Positions 51,826-60,978 of a stretch of DNA of 64,000 bases are shown piece by piece; the stretch's first letter is position 1, and every line of letters begins with the position of its first letter. Source of the stretch: Nocardioides ginsengisegetis (lineage in GTDB: Bacteria > Actinomycetota > Actinomycetes > Propionibacteriales > Nocardioidaceae); contig NZ_JACGXA010000001.1 of assembly GCF_014138045.1 (NCBI RefSeq), positions 2,341,001 through 2,405,000 of the forward strand, given 5' to 3'. The position numbers and the translations under genes are program-made. Under the pieces are notes generated by a model that was not told the DNA's origin, searched no databases, and worked only from the letters and a program-made list of their open reading frames with translations.

Positions 51826-52889
51826 GCGACTCCCACAACGACCACGACGACCGGGTCCCCGCGACGTTCGCGGACGAGCCCATCGGCAACCCGGGCCTCC
51901 CGGCCCACACGTGGCGTCCCACCGACGTCGACCCGAAGGCCGAGAAGCGTGCCGAGCGCCAGGTCGCGGCCCTGTTCGGGCTCTCGATGCTCTGTGCGGT
52001 GCTGTTCCTCGTCTGCTACTTCACGTTCAAGGTGGGCGGCGACGCGGCCTCGGCCGACTCCTTCGCCGGCCTGGGCGCCTCCAACGTGACCCTCGGCGCG
52101 ACGCTCGGCGGCGCGCTGCTGCTCATCGGCATCGGCATCATCCAGTGGGCCCGCAAGCTCATGGGTGACCACGAGATCTCCGAGTACCGCCACACCGCGT
52201 CGTCCTCCGAGGACGACCGCGCGGCGACCGTGGCCGCCCTCCAGGCGGGTCTCGAGGAGTCCGGCATCGGCCGTCGTCCCCTGATCCGCAACACCCTGCT
52301 CGGCGCCGTCGGCATCCTCGGCCTGCCGGCCGTGGTCATGCTGCGCGACCTCGGCCCGCTGCCGGGCGACAAGCTCCAGCACACGATCTGGGCCAAGGGC
52401 ATGCGCGTCGTCCGCGACGTCGTCGGCACCCCGATCCACGTGGCCGACCTGGAGATCGGCGACCTGGTCAACGCCGAGCCCGAGGCGCTGTTCCCCACCG
52501 AGGAGAACGGCTACCCCGAGATCGAGGGCGTCGACCTGCAGGTCCAGAAGGTCAAGGCGGCCGTGATCCTGCACCGCATGCAGCCCGACGACATCATCCC
52601 GGGCAAGGGCCGCGAGAACTGGTCCGTCAACGGCATCGTCTGCTACTCCAAGATCTGCACCCACGTGGGCTGCCCGATCTCGCTGAACGAGCGCACGACG
52701 CACCACCTGCTGTGCCCGTGCCACCAGTCCACCTTCGACCTGACCGACTCGGGCAAGGTCATCTTCGGGCCGGCCGGTCACGCGCTTCCGCAGCTGCCGC
52801 TCGCCGTGGATGATGAGGGTTACCTCATCGCGCAGAGCGACTTCACCGAACCCGTCGGACCGAGCTTCTGGGAGCGTGACTCCAATTGA
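51822..52889 (+). CDS. qcrA: Rieske iron-sulfur subunit of the menaquinol-cytochrome c reductase
   Basis: A 355-residue actinobacterial-type Rieske protein. It has three membrane helices (about 50-70, 88-109, 155-173) and a soluble domain with the 2Fe-2S ligands CTHVGC (279-284) and CPCHQSTF (298-305). GPAGHALPQLPL completes the fold. It carries electrons from menaquinol to QcrC. The GTG overlaps the qcrC stop, and its own stop overlaps the TTG at 52886. Confidence 0.95.
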   Translation: MSDSHNDHDDRVPATFADEPIGNPGLPAHTWRPTDVDPKAEKRAERQVAALFGLSMLCAVLFLVCYFTFKVGGDAASADSFAGLGASNVTLGATLGGALLLIGIGIIQWARKLMGDHEISEYRHTASSSEDDRAATVAALQAGLEESGIGRRPLIRNTLLGAVGILGLPAVVMLRDLGPLPGDKLQHTIWAKGMRVVRDVVGTPIHVADLEIGDLVNAEPEALFPTEENGYPEIEGVDLQVQKVKAAVILHRMQPDDIIPGKGRENWSVNGIVCYSKICTHVGCPISLNERTTHHLLCPCHQSTFDLTDSGKVIFGPAGHALPQLPLAVDDEGYLIAQSDFTEPVGPSFWERDSN

Positions 52890-54634
52890 GCACTGACATG
52901 AGCAAGGTCGCCACGACCAACGCCACCAAGGCGGCCACGGCGAGCAAGCCCAGCAAGGCCGGCGCCGCCGCGGTCTGGGCCGACGAGCGACTGGGCCTCG
53001 GCTCCCTGGCGAAGAAGAACCTCCGCAAGGTCTTCCCGGACCACTGGTCCTTCATGCTCGGCGAGATCGCCCTGTGGAGCTTCGTCGTCCTCCTGCTGAC
53101 CGGTGTCTTCCTCACGCTGTGGTTCACCCCCAGCATGGGCGAGGTCCAGTACGAAGGCTCCTACAACCCGCTGCGCGGCGTGACGGTCTCCGAGGCCTAC
53201 GCCTCCAGCCTGAAGCTGTCCTTCGACGTGCGCGGCGGCCTGCTGATGCGCCAGATGCACCACTGGGCCGCGATGTTGTTCGTCGCCTCGATGATGATCC
53301 ACCTCCTGCGGGTGTTCTTCACGGGCGCCTACCGCAAGCCGCGCGAGCTCAACTGGGTGATCGGCTGCCTGCTGCTGCTCCTCGGCACGCTCGAGGGCTT
53401 CACCGGCTACTCGCTCCCCGACGACCTGCTCTCCGGCACCGGCATCCGCGCGGCGGACGGCTTCATGAAGTCGATGCCGATCGTCGGCAGCTACATGTCG
53501 TTCTTCCTCTTCGGTGGCGAGTTCCCGGGTGACGCGATCATCCCGCGCCTGTTCACCATCCACGTGCTGCTCATCCCGGGCCTGCTGCTGGCGCTGATCG
53601 CGGCGCACATGCTCCTGCTCGTCTACCACAAGCACACCCAGTGGCCTGGTCCCGGCCGCACCGAGGAGAACGTCGTCGGCTTCCCGATGCTCCCCGTGTA
53701 CGCCGCCAAGGCCGGTGGCTTCTTCTTCATCGTGTTCGGCGTCACCGCCCTCATGGGTGGCCTGCTGTCGATCAACCCGGTGTGGAAGTTCGGCCCCTAC
53801 GACCCGACCAAGGTGACCGCGGGCTCGCAGCCCGACTGGTACATGGGTTGGCCCGACGGCGCGCTGCGCATCATGCCCGGCTGGGAGTTCTCGTTCTGGG
53901 GTCACACGTTCCCGTTCAACGTGTTCCTGCCGATCATCGTGCTCCCCGGCCTGATGTTCACGATCCTGCTGCTCCTGCCGTTCGTGGAGTCCTGGATCAC
54001 CGGCGACAAGCGGGAGCACCACCTGCTCCAGCGTCCGCGCAACGCCCCGACCCGCACCGCCGTGATGGTCTCGCTGATGACCTTCTACGGCCTGATGTGG
54101 GCCGCGGGTGGCAACGACATCATCGCCATCAAGCTGCACGCGAGCATCAACCAGATCACGTACTTCATGCGTGCTGCGGTCTTCATCGGCCCCGCCATCG
54201 CGTTCTTCATCGCGCGTCGCTGGTGCATCTCGCTCCAGCGCCACGACAACGAGACGCTGCTGCACGGCTACGAGACCGGCATCATCATGCGCTCCCCCAC
54301 GGGCGAGTACAGCGAGAAGCACCTGCCGGTCACCCCGTCGCGTGCCTACTCGATGACCGCGCGCGAGCGGGACGAGATGCCGGAGATCACCCCGGACACC
54401 GACAGCAACGGCGTGGCCGCCACGGGCACCCGGGCGCAGAAGCTCCGCGCCCGCCTGGCGACGCTCTACTACGCCGACAACGTCCAGAAGCCGACGGCCG
54501 AGGAGCTCGAGGAGGCGCACCACCACGCCGACCACGAGCACGAGCTGCAGGCAGCCATGGACGGTCGCTCGGCTGACGGTCACCAGTTCGACGGCCACCA
54601 CCTGGTCGAGGACGAGCACCTCCGCGGCCACTGA
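52886..54634 (+). CDS. qcrB: cytochrome b subunit of the menaquinol-cytochrome c reductase
   Basis: A subunit of about 582 residues with eight membrane helices. Haem-ligand histidines lie in RQMHHWAAMLFVASMMIHLLRV and in FTIHVLLIPGLLLALIAAHMLLLVYHKH, and the quinol-site PDWYMGWPDGALR replaces the PEWY motif, as is normal in this group. The C-terminus is a His/Asp/Glu-rich cytoplasmic tail. The TTG at 52886 overlaps the qcrA stop; an ATG at 52898 is an equally possible start. QcrB is the target of known inhibitors of the mycobacterial complex. A very strong terminator follows. Confidence 0.95.
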   Translation: MSTDMSKVATTNATKAATASKPSKAGAAAVWADERLGLGSLAKKNLRKVFPDHWSFMLGEIALWSFVVLLLTGVFLTLWFTPSMGEVQYEGSYNPLRGVTVSEAYASSLKLSFDVRGGLLMRQMHHWAAMLFVASMMIHLLRVFFTGAYRKPRELNWVIGCLLLLLGTLEGFTGYSLPDDLLSGTGIRAADGFMKSMPIVGSYMSFFLFGGEFPGDAIIPRLFTIHVLLIPGLLLALIAAHMLLLVYHKHTQWPGPGRTEENVVGFPMLPVYAAKAGGFFFIVFGVTALMGGLLSINPVWKFGPYDPTKVTAGSQPDWYMGWPDGALRIMPGWEFSFWGHTFPFNVFLPIIVLPGLMFTILLLLPFVESWITGDKREHHLLQRPRNAPTRTAVMVSLMTFYGLMWAAGGNDIIAIKLHASINQITYFMRAAVFIGPAIAFFIARRWCISLQRHDNETLLHGYETGIIMRSPTGEYSEKHLPVTPSRAYSMTARERDEMPEITPDTDSNGVAATGTRAQKLRARLATLYYADNVQKPTAEELEEAHHHADHEHELQAAMDGRSADGHQFDGHHLVEDEHLRGH

Positions 54635-54644
54635 GCCGCACACC

Positions 54645-54684
54645 ACGAAGCTCCCGCCCGGACCTGTCCGGGCGGGAGCTTCGT
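54645..54684 (+). terminator. terminator of the ctaE-qcrCAB cluster
   Basis: An 18-bp perfect stem (54645-54662 with 54667-54684) closes a 4-nt loop (cctg) 10 bp after the qcrB stop. TCGTTCC follows without a true T-run, as is common in actinobacteria. Confidence 0.9.
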
Positions 54685-54707
54685 CGTTCCGGGCTCGAAG
54701 TCATTCG

Positions 54708-54758
54708 CCGACCCGTCGCTCGTTGACGCCGTACGACGCCGACCCGTCGCTCGTTGTC
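54708..54758 (-). repeat. left repeat pair, 31-bp period
   Basis: ccgacccgtcgctcgttgac (54708-54727) recurs as ccgacccgtcgctcgttgtc at 54739-54758, exactly 31 bp later, with gccgtacgacg between. On the minus strand the unit reads gtcaacgagcgacgggtcgg. Confidence 0.8.
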
Positions 54759-54990
54759 AGTGCCGTCCCTGACCGGCCCGAACACGTCCCTCAGCCGAAA
54801 GACGTCAACGATCCGGACTGTGCCACTCGGCACCGAAGTCGTTGGGCGCCAGCACCATGGGTGCTCCGTGCAGCCATCCCGCGGTGCGGTCGGTGACGAC
54901 TGCCAGGTCTGTCGGGAGATGTCATGCCTCCCTGACTGCCCACTCCCCCGCTCTCCGACACCGTCGAGCTGGTGACCTGTGGACAACCGC

Positions 54991-55072
54991 GTCAACGGGC
55001 GACGGCTCGGCGCCGTACGACGTCAACAGGCGACGGGTCGACGCTCTACTGCGTCAAGAAGCGACGGGTCGG
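54991..55072 (+). repeat. right repeat triplet, 31-bp period
   Basis: Units start at 54991 (gtcaacgggcgacggctcgg), 55022 (gtcaacaggcgacgggtcga) and 55053 (gtcaagaagcgacgggtcgg), each 31 bp apart. Spacers are cgccgtacgac and cgctctactgc. The orientation is opposite to the left pair, and the first spacer shares gccgtacgac with the left spacer. Confidence 0.8.
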
Positions 55073-56299
55073 TCAGCTGAGGGCGGAGCCGGCGCGGTAG
55101 TCGGGGAACGACTCGTTCCAGTCGCCGTAGCCGTTGGTGAGGGTCATCTGGCGGTCGGTGCCGGTGTACTCGACGACGTCTCCGCGGCGGGACATGGCAT
55201 ACAGCCACGCGGCGTTGGCGGTGCTCATGCCGGTGCAGCCGTGCGAGACGTTGGCATGGCCCTGGTCGGCGACCGACCACGGGGCGGCGTGGATGAACTC
55301 GCCCGAGTAGGTGACGCGCATGGCCCACTGGACGTTGTCCAGGTCGTAGTGCTCGGGGCTGTTCTTGCCGATGCCGACCGTCTCGGAGTTCATCCGCTTG
55401 CTGGCGAACTTCTCGATGATCACCTTGGTGCCGGAGCGGGTGACGAAGCCGGGCTTGCCGGTGGTGATGGGCAGGGTGCGCAGCAGTCGACCGTTGGAGA
55501 AGACCTGCATCTGGTCGGTCTGGGCGTTGACCTTGTAGACGTGGGCGTCACCGATGTGGAAGTCGACGTGGCGGTCCTCCTGGCCGAAGACACCGGCGCC
55601 GGCGGAGATGCTGTTGATGTCGAGGTCGACGCTGACGTCGGACCCGGCCTTCCAGTAGTGGCGCGGGCGCCAGTGCGCCTCGGTGCTGCTCAGCCAGTGC
55701 CAGGTGCCGGCCTGCCGCGGTGAGGCGGTGACCGACATGTGCTTCTCCATGGAGGCCTTGTCGGTGACCGGCACGTCGAAGGTCACGATGACGGGCATGC
55801 CGACGCCGACGGTCTCGTCCTGGAGCGGCGCGACCGAGGCGAAGGTCTGCTCGGCCAGGGTCAGGTCCTGGGTGTGGAAGCGCGAGGTGCGGGTGACCTT
55901 GCGGCCGTCGCTGCGGTCGGAGACGGACGTGATCGTGTAGTCCGTGCCGGGCTCGAGCCGGCCGGTCGCGGTCCAGGTGCCGCCCTGGAGCGCACCGGCC
56001 ACCTCGCCCAGCGGCGAGGTCACCGTGACGGTGCGCAGCTCGCCACCGGTGGCCTTGACCGTGAGGGTCTCGTCGACCGGGACGTTGCGGGCGCCACGGG
56101 CCACGCTGGTCTGCACACGCAGCGGGTCGACGGCCGGAGCCGAGGAGGAGGACTCACCCGTGGAGGGCTCCGAGCCCACGATGGGGGTGTCGGAGTTGCA
56201 GGCGGCCAGCAGCGTGCTGGCCAGCGCGAAGGTCGCTGCACCTGCAAGGCCGCGGCGGAGCCGCGGCATCGCCGAGACGATGCGGTGACGGTCGGTCAT
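55073..56299 (-). CDS. L,D-transpeptidase lipoprotein (Ig-like domains plus YkuD)
   Basis: A 408-residue exported lipoprotein that makes 3-3 cross-links in peptidoglycan or attaches proteins to it. The signal peptide ends in the lipobox LLAAC with Cys34. Two Ig-like domains follow (about 50-270), then the YkuD domain with the catalytic motif VSHGCTGMS (Cys355) and upstream His in EFIHAAPWSV. This matches the LdtMt2 type. The ATG at 56299 has GGGGAG 8 nt upstream, so an upstream GTG at 56320 is not used. It lies between the qcr and cta clusters. Confidence 0.93.
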   Translation of the reverse strand: MTDRHRIVSAMPRLRRGLAGAATFALASTLLAACNSDTPIVGSEPSTGESSSSAPAVDPLRVQTSVARGARNVPVDETLTVKATGGELRTVTVTSPLGEVAGALQGGTWTATGRLEPGTDYTITSVSDRSDGRKVTRTSRFHTQDLTLAEQTFASVAPLQDETVGVGMPVIVTFDVPVTDKASMEKHMSVTASPRQAGTWHWLSSTEAHWRPRHYWKAGSDVSVDLDINSISAGAGVFGQEDRHVDFHIGDAHVYKVNAQTDQMQVFSNGRLLRTLPITTGKPGFVTRSGTKVIIEKFASKRMNSETVGIGKNSPEHYDLDNVQWAMRVTYSGEFIHAAPWSVADQGHANVSHGCTGMSTANAAWLYAMSRRGDVVEYTGTDRQMTLTNGYGDWNESFPDYRAGSALS

Positions 56300-56371
56300 G
56301 CAGAAAGCTCCCCGTGGCATTGCGTGTGTGGGTCCGTCTCCACCCTAACCGCCGCCCCCTCAAACCGAAGA

Positions 56372-56403
56372 CCCCGCGTGACCGTCAGATCGGTCACGCG
56401 GGG
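56372..56403 (-). terminator. terminator downstream of ctaF
   Basis: A perfect 13-bp stem, ccccgcgtgaccg (56372-56384) with cggtcacgcgggg (56391-56403), closes a 6-nt loop. On the minus strand it is followed by TCTTCGGTTT. It lies 20 bp after the ctaF stop and ends the ctaC-D-F transcript. Confidence 0.85.
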
Positions 56404-56423
56404 CCTCAGGTGCGGTGCAGCCC

Positions 56424-56822
56424 TCAGTGGGCGTGCTCTCCGCGGTAGTACTCGTAGATCCAGCCACTCAGGGCCAGGGCGCCCAGGACGCCACCGATGA
56501 TGAACATCCACCAGGCGCCGGCCGCGATGCCGAAGACGCAGACACCGAGCGTGGCGCCGCACCACAGGGGCCACCAAGAGTACGGCGGGAAGAACCCGAG
56601 CTCGCCGGCGCCGTCGGCGATCTCGCCGTCCTTGCGGTCCTCCGGGCGGGGGTCCATCTTGTTGGCGTGGAAGCCGAGGTACATCGTGACCATGCCCGAG
56701 AGCAGCGTCGTCATGGTGAGGGCGGACGTGCCCGTCCAGTCACCGGTGATGAACCAGTAGGCGGGGCTGACCAGCACGAAGAACACCGTGCAGATCCCGA
56801 AGATCCAGGCCTCGGACTTCAT
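56424..56822 (-). CDS. ctaF: cytochrome c oxidase subunit IV (actinobacterial type)
   Basis: A 132-residue membrane protein with four helices, matching the actinobacterial oxidase subunit IV. It has [24 protein letters not shown] at the N-terminus, a GFHANKMDPRPEDRKDGEIADGAGE loop and PYSWWPLWCGATLG before the last two helices. It is a structural subunit of the aa3 oxidase. It overlaps the ctaD stop by one base pair (TGATG), placing it third in the ctaC-ctaD-ctaF operon. Confidence 0.92.
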   Translation of the reverse strand: MKSEAWIFGICTVFFVLVSPAYWFITGDWTGTSALTMTTLLSGMVTMYLGFHANKMDPRPEDRKDGEIADGAGELGFFPPYSWWPLWCGATLGVCVFGIAAGAWWMFIIGGVLGALALSGWIYEYYRGEHAH

Positions 56823-58585
56823 CAGGCGTTCTCCTCCCCCGCGGAGCGGGTCTCATCGGCGTGGCGGCCCTTCAGGTGGTCCTCGCGGCCCTCCATGTCG
56901 GGGGCGTCGGCCAGGTCGCCGTCACGCGCGGCTTCGTTCTGGTCGAGCTCGATCGCGGCGACCTCCGGGTGGTGCAGGTCGAAGGCCGGCGACTCCGAGC
57001 GGATCCGCGGGATGGTGTGGAAGTTGTGCCGCGGCGGCGGGCACGACGTGGCCCACTCCAGCGACCGGCCCCAGCCCCACGGGTCGTCGACCTCGACCAG
57101 GGGTGCCCGGCGCGAGATGTAGACGTTGTAGAGGAACGGCAGGGTCGAGCTGGCCAGCAGGAACGCGCCGACCGTGGAGACCTGGTTGAGCGTGGTGAAC
57201 CCGTCGGAGGGCAGGTAGTCGGCGTAGCGACGCGGCATGCCCTCGACACCCAGCCAGTGCTGCACGAGGAACGTGGTGTGGAAGCCGACGAACAGCAGCC
57301 AGAAGTGGATCTTGCCGAGGCGCTCGTCGAGCATCCGGCCGGTCATCTTGGGCCACCAGAAGTAGAAGCCCGCGAACATCGCGAACACGACGGTGCCGAA
57401 GACGACGTAGTGGAAGTGCGCGACCACGAAGTAGGAGTCGGACACGTGGAAGTCGAGCGGCGGGCTCGCCAGGATGATGCCGGTCAGGCCACCGAAGAGG
57501 AAGGTCGTCAGGAAGCCGACCGACCACAGCATCGGGGTGTCGAAGGACAGGGACCCGCCCCACATGGTGCCGATCCAGTTGAAGAACTTCACTCCTGTCG
57601 GCACCGCGATCAGGAACGTCATGCCGGAGAAGAACGGCAGGTCGACCGCGCCGGTGACGAACATGTGGTGGGCCCACACGGCGACCGAGAGGATCGCGAT
57701 GCCGAGCGTGGCGCCGACCAGGCCGACGTAGCCGAAGATCGGCTTGCGGCTGAAGACCGGGAGGATCTCGGTCACGATGCCGAAGAACGGCAGCGCGATG
57801 ATGTAGACCTCCGGGTGGCCGAAGAACCAGAAGAGGTGCTGCCACAGGATCGCGCCGCCGTGGGCGGCGTCGAAGACGTGGGCGCCGAGCTGCCGGTCCG
57901 CCTCGAGGGACAGCAGTGCGCCGGCGAGCACCGGGAACGCGATGAGCACCAGCAGGCTGGTGACCAGGGTGTTCCAGACGAAGATCGGCATCCGGAACAT
58001 GGTCATGCCGGGCGCACGCATGCAGATGATCGTGGTGATGAAGTTGACGGCACCGAGGATGGTGCCGAGACCGGCCATCCACAGGCCCATGATCCACAGG
58101 TCACCGCCGACGCCCGGCGAGCGGACGGCGTCGGAGAGCGGCGTGTAGGCGAACCAGCCGAAGTCGGCCGCGCCCTGCGGGGTGAGGAAGCCCGAGCCGG
58201 CGATGATGCCGCCGAAGAGGAACAGCCAGTAGCTGAACATGTTCAGGCGCGGGAACGCCACGTCGGGCGCACCGATCTGGAGCGGCATCACGACGTTGCC
58301 GAAGCCGAAGAACAGCGGCGTCGCGAAGAGCAGCAGCATGATCGTGCCGTGCATCGTGAAGAGCTGGTTGTAGAGCTCGTCGTTGACGACCTGCATGCCG
58401 GGGTAGGCGAGCTCGGACCGGATCAGCAACGCCATGACGCCACCGATGAGGAACCACGCGAACGACGTGCCCAGGTAGAGCTTGCCGATCAGCTTGTGGT
58501 CGGTCGTGGTGAGGATCCGGACGACCTGCTGGCCGAGGGACTTGCGACCCGCGACGGTCGTCGGGTGTGCAGCTGTGGCGGTCAC
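56822..58585 (-). CDS. ctaD: cytochrome c oxidase subunit I
   Basis: A 587-residue catalytic subunit with twelve membrane helices that reduces oxygen and pumps protons. Haem and CuB ligands are in [26 protein letters not shown] (the His-Tyr crosslink pair), AHHMFVTG and [13 protein letters not shown]. The C-terminal tail is soluble and acidic. The GTG at 58585 overlaps the ctaC stop by 4 bp. Confidence 0.96.
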   Translation of the reverse strand: MTATAAHPTTVAGRKSLGQQVVRILTTTDHKLIGKLYLGTSFAWFLIGGVMALLIRSELAYPGMQVVNDELYNQLFTMHGTIMLLLFATPLFFGFGNVVMPLQIGAPDVAFPRLNMFSYWLFLFGGIIAGSGFLTPQGAADFGWFAYTPLSDAVRSPGVGGDLWIMGLWMAGLGTILGAVNFITTIICMRAPGMTMFRMPIFVWNTLVTSLLVLIAFPVLAGALLSLEADRQLGAHVFDAAHGGAILWQHLFWFFGHPEVYIIALPFFGIVTEILPVFSRKPIFGYVGLVGATLGIAILSVAVWAHHMFVTGAVDLPFFSGMTFLIAVPTGVKFFNWIGTMWGGSLSFDTPMLWSVGFLTTFLFGGLTGIILASPPLDFHVSDSYFVVAHFHYVVFGTVVFAMFAGFYFWWPKMTGRMLDERLGKIHFWLLFVGFHTTFLVQHWLGVEGMPRRYADYLPSDGFTTLNQVSTVGAFLLASSTLPFLYNVYISRRAPLVEVDDPWGWGRSLEWATSCPPPRHNFHTIPRIRSESPAFDLHHPEVAAIELDQNEAARDGDLADAPDMEGREDHLKGRHADETRSAGEENA

Positions 58586-59508
58586 TCCGCGCCTCCGGTG
58601 GACTCGTCGCCGGACTCGAGCCCGGCCTGGGTGTAGGCCTCGCTACCACCGAGCAGCGGCGTGTCAGAGCTGCTGTTGGGGTCCTGGGCGAGGTCCTGGA
58701 TGTACTGGTCGTACTCGGCGCGGGTGACGACCTTGACCTGGAAGAGCATCCGCGAGTGGTAGACGCCGCAGAGCTCGTAGCACTTGCCGTCGTACGTGCC
58801 GATCGTGGTCGGGGTGATCGCGTAGTGGTTCACGCGACCGGGCACGACGTCCATCTTCATGAGGAAGCCGGGCACGCCGAAGTCGTGGATCACGTCGGGC
58901 GAGTGCAGGTTGAAGCGCGTGGTCTCGTTGACGGGCAGCACCAGGGTCGGGATGTGCGACGCGGTGCCGGCCGTGTAGACGTACGACGAGTAGGGGAACT
59001 TGTCGTCCGTGGCGTCGTCGTTGGCGGCGTTGTCCTGCTCGCCGACGCCGTAGTTGAAGGTCCACGACCACTGCTGCCCGACGACCTCGATGGTGTTGTC
59101 GGGGACGACCGAGTCGTCCAGGACGGCGTCCTGCACCTTCACCGTGTGGGCGAAGAACACGATCACCATCATGATCGGGGCGATCGTGTAGAAGATCTCG
59201 AGCGGGAGGTTGTAGCGCGTCTGCACCGGCACCTCGTCGTCGCTCTTGCGACGGAACGCGATCACGGCGTAGAAGATCAGCGCCCAGACGATGACGCCGG
59301 TGACCATCGCGGCGATCCAGGCGCCCTGCCACAGGGCGAGGATGTGCTCCCCCTGGGTGGACGCCGGCTCCGGCATCGCGACGCGCTTCCACTCATCGAC
59401 GGTTCCGAACGAGCAGCCGCTCAGCAACAACAGGCTGGAGCCCAGCGCCAGCGGCAGGGCGACCTTACGGGCGTTCCCAGCCGCACGCTTGGGGAGTTGC
59501 AGACCCAC
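58582..59508 (-). CDS. ctaC: cytochrome c oxidase subunit II
   Basis: A 308-residue lipoprotein-type subunit II. It has a signal with lipobox LLSGC, two membrane helices (about 58-83 and 100-121) and a periplasmic-side cupredoxin domain. The binuclear CuA ligands are in HSPDVIHDF and [12 protein letters not shown] (C-x3-C-x3-H-x2-M). It accepts electrons from QcrC in the supercomplex. The GTG start is preceded by AGAGAGG. It is divergent from the cysteine desulfurase gene. Confidence 0.95.
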   Translation of the reverse strand: MGLQLPKRAAGNARKVALPLALGSSLLLLSGCSFGTVDEWKRVAMPEPASTQGEHILALWQGAWIAAMVTGVIVWALIFYAVIAFRRKSDDEVPVQTRYNLPLEIFYTIAPIMMVIVFFAHTVKVQDAVLDDSVVPDNTIEVVGQQWSWTFNYGVGEQDNAANDDATDDKFPYSSYVYTAGTASHIPTLVLPVNETTRFNLHSPDVIHDFGVPGFLMKMDVVPGRVNHYAITPTTIGTYDGKCYELCGVYHSRMLFQVKVVTRAEYDQYIQDLAQDPNSSSDTPLLGGSEAYTQAGLESGDESTGGAE

Positions 59509-59589
59509 GAACGAGCCTCTCTCTCAACGATCACGGATACGCGGCAGACTATCGGAATCACCGCCGCCGGTGGCGGGTGGGGCACCCGG

Positions 59590-59595
59590 TACGTT
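59590..59595 (+). promoter_or_regulatory. -10 element TACGTT, leaderless start
   Basis: TACGTT ends 6 nt before the GTG at 59602 and matches TANNNT. No ribosome site is present. Confidence 0.55.
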
Positions 59596-59601
59596 CGGCG
59601 T

Positions 59602-60744
59602 GTGACCAAAGCCTCCGGGTCCGGGCAGCCCGACGCGCCGGCGTACCTCGACCACGCCTCCGCCGAGCCCCTGCACCCCGCCGCGCGGGAGGTCCTGCCG
59701 GCCGCCCTCGAGCAGGGGTACGCCGATCCCCGCCGCCTGCACCGGCCCGCCCGCTCGGCCGGGCTGGTGCTGGACAACGCCCGCGCCGTGGTGGCCGAGT
59801 GCCTGGGGGTGCGCCCCGACGAGGTGTCCTTCACCGGGTCCGGCACCGAGGCGGTCCACCGGGGGCTCCTCGGGCTGGCCCGCGGCCGCGCCCGGGTGGG
59901 CACGGCCATCGTCCACTCCGCGGTCGAGCACTCCGCCGTGCTGCACGCCGCCTCCTGGCCCGACCGGGAGGCCGTCCCGGTGCCGGTCGACCGCCTCGGG
60001 CGCGTCGACGCGGGGGCCTTCGTCACGGCGGCCACGGCGCCGGGAGTGGCTGTGGCGGCCCTGCAGAGCGCCAACCACGAGGTCGGCACGCTCCAGCCGG
60101 TCGCCGAGATCGCCGCCGCCATCGGCCCCACTCCCCTCTTCGTGGACGCGGGAGCCTCGATGGGCCGCCTCCCCCTCCCGTCCGGTTGGGCGGCAGCGGC
60201 CGGCAGCGCCCACAAGTGGGGCGGGCCGCCTGGCCTCGGCGTGCTGCTCGTGCGCAAGGGCGTCCGGTGGGCCAATCCCTTCCCGGGCGATCCCGACGAG
60301 CGGACCGCCGGTCCCGAGAACGTCCCGGCCGCCCTGGCCGCGGCCGCCGCACTCCAGGCCGTGGTGGCCGAGCGCGAGGCGGCCAACGCCCGGCAGTCGG
60401 CGCTCGTCGACCGGATCCGAGCGGGCGTCGCGGACATCCCCGACGTCGAGGTGGTCGGCGACCCGGTCGAGCGTCTCCCCCACCTCGTGACCTTCTCGTG
60501 CCTCTACGTCGACGGCGAGGCGCTCGTCACCGAGCTGGACCGTCGCGGCTTCGCCGTGGCGAGCGGCTCGGCCTGCACCGCCTCGACCCTGGCGCCCAGC
60601 CACGTGCTGGCCGCGATGGGCGTGCTCACCCACGGCAACGTCCGCGTCTCGGTCGGGCGCGAGACGACCGCCGACGACGTCGAGCGGTTCCTCGCGGTCC
60701 TGCCCGACGTGGTCGCGGGCATCCGGCGGGAGGCCGGGCTGTGA
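59602..60744 (+). CDS. cysteine desulfurase-like class V aminotransferase
   Basis: A 380-residue PLP enzyme of the NifS/IscS class. It has AYLDHASAEPLHPAAREVL at the N-terminus, PLP contacts in SANHEVGTLQPV and VDAGASMGRLP, and the Schiff-base Lys205 in GSAHKWGGPPGLGVLLV. The sulfur-carrying Cys325 lies in the loop ASGSACTASTLAPSHVL. It releases sulfur from cysteine as persulfide. The stop overlaps the start of the TusA-like gene (GTGA), so sulfur transfer to that protein is likely. It may be separate from the main Suf system; this is inference. Confidence 0.88.
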   Translation: MTKASGSGQPDAPAYLDHASAEPLHPAAREVLPAALEQGYADPRRLHRPARSAGLVLDNARAVVAECLGVRPDEVSFTGSGTEAVHRGLLGLARGRARVGTAIVHSAVEHSAVLHAASWPDREAVPVPVDRLGRVDAGAFVTAATAPGVAVAALQSANHEVGTLQPVAEIAAAIGPTPLFVDAGASMGRLPLPSGWAAAAGSAHKWGGPPGLGVLLVRKGVRWANPFPGDPDERTAGPENVPAALAAAAALQAVVAEREAANARQSALVDRIRAGVADIPDVEVVGDPVERLPHLVTFSCLYVDGEALVTELDRRGFAVASGSACTASTLAPSHVLAAMGVLTHGNVRVSVGRETTADDVERFLAVLPDVVAGIRREAGL

Positions 60745-60974
60745 CGCCGGACCTCGAGCTGGACTGCCGCGACCTGCTCTGCCCGCGCCCGATCATCGAG
60801 CTCGGACGGCACCTGGCCGACGTCGAGGTCGGTGGCACCGTGGCCGTCGTCGCGCACGACCCGGCCGCCCGCGTCGACGTCCCGGCGTTCTGCCGCATGC
60901 GCGGTCAGGAGTACGTCGGCGAGGACTCCGCGGCCGACGGCGCCCCCCGCTACACCGTGCGACGGGTCAGCTGA
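60741..60974 (+). CDS. TusA-like sulfur carrier protein
   Basis: A 77-residue SirA/TusA-fold protein with the defining CPxP motif in DCRDLLCPRPIIEL, whose Cys (about residue 14) accepts persulfide sulfur. The DVPAFCRMRGQEYV end is typical. It is translationally coupled to the desulfurase. The acceptor of the sulfur (thionucleoside, cofactor or Fe-S pathway) cannot be told. Confidence 0.9.
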   Translation: MTPDLELDCRDLLCPRPIIELGRHLADVEVGGTVAVVAHDPAARVDVPAFCRMRGQEYVGEDSAADGAPRYTVRRVS

Positions 60975-60978
60975 GCCC
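60960..60978. other. convergent 3' junction, TusA-like and PfkB kinase genes
   Basis: Only 4 bp separate the two stop codons (60974 and 60979). No hairpin fits here, so the transcripts probably overlap at their 3' ends. Confidence 0.5.

Larger units (their letters stand above)
54685..55072. other. gene-free interval with inverted sets of 31-bp-period repeats
   Basis: No supported gene lies in these 388 bases. Two repeat units stand at the left end (54708-54758) and three in opposite orientation at the right end (54991-55072). The 230 bp between them carry no recognised motif except a partial gtcaacgatccgg near 54805. The interval lies after the qcr terminator and downstream of the L,D-transpeptidase gene stop. 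Confidence 0.65.

Noticed and set aside
54708..55072. CRISPR array
   Set aside because: Units are not identical, spacers are about 11 bp, there are only two or three units per side in opposite orientation, and no cas gene is near.
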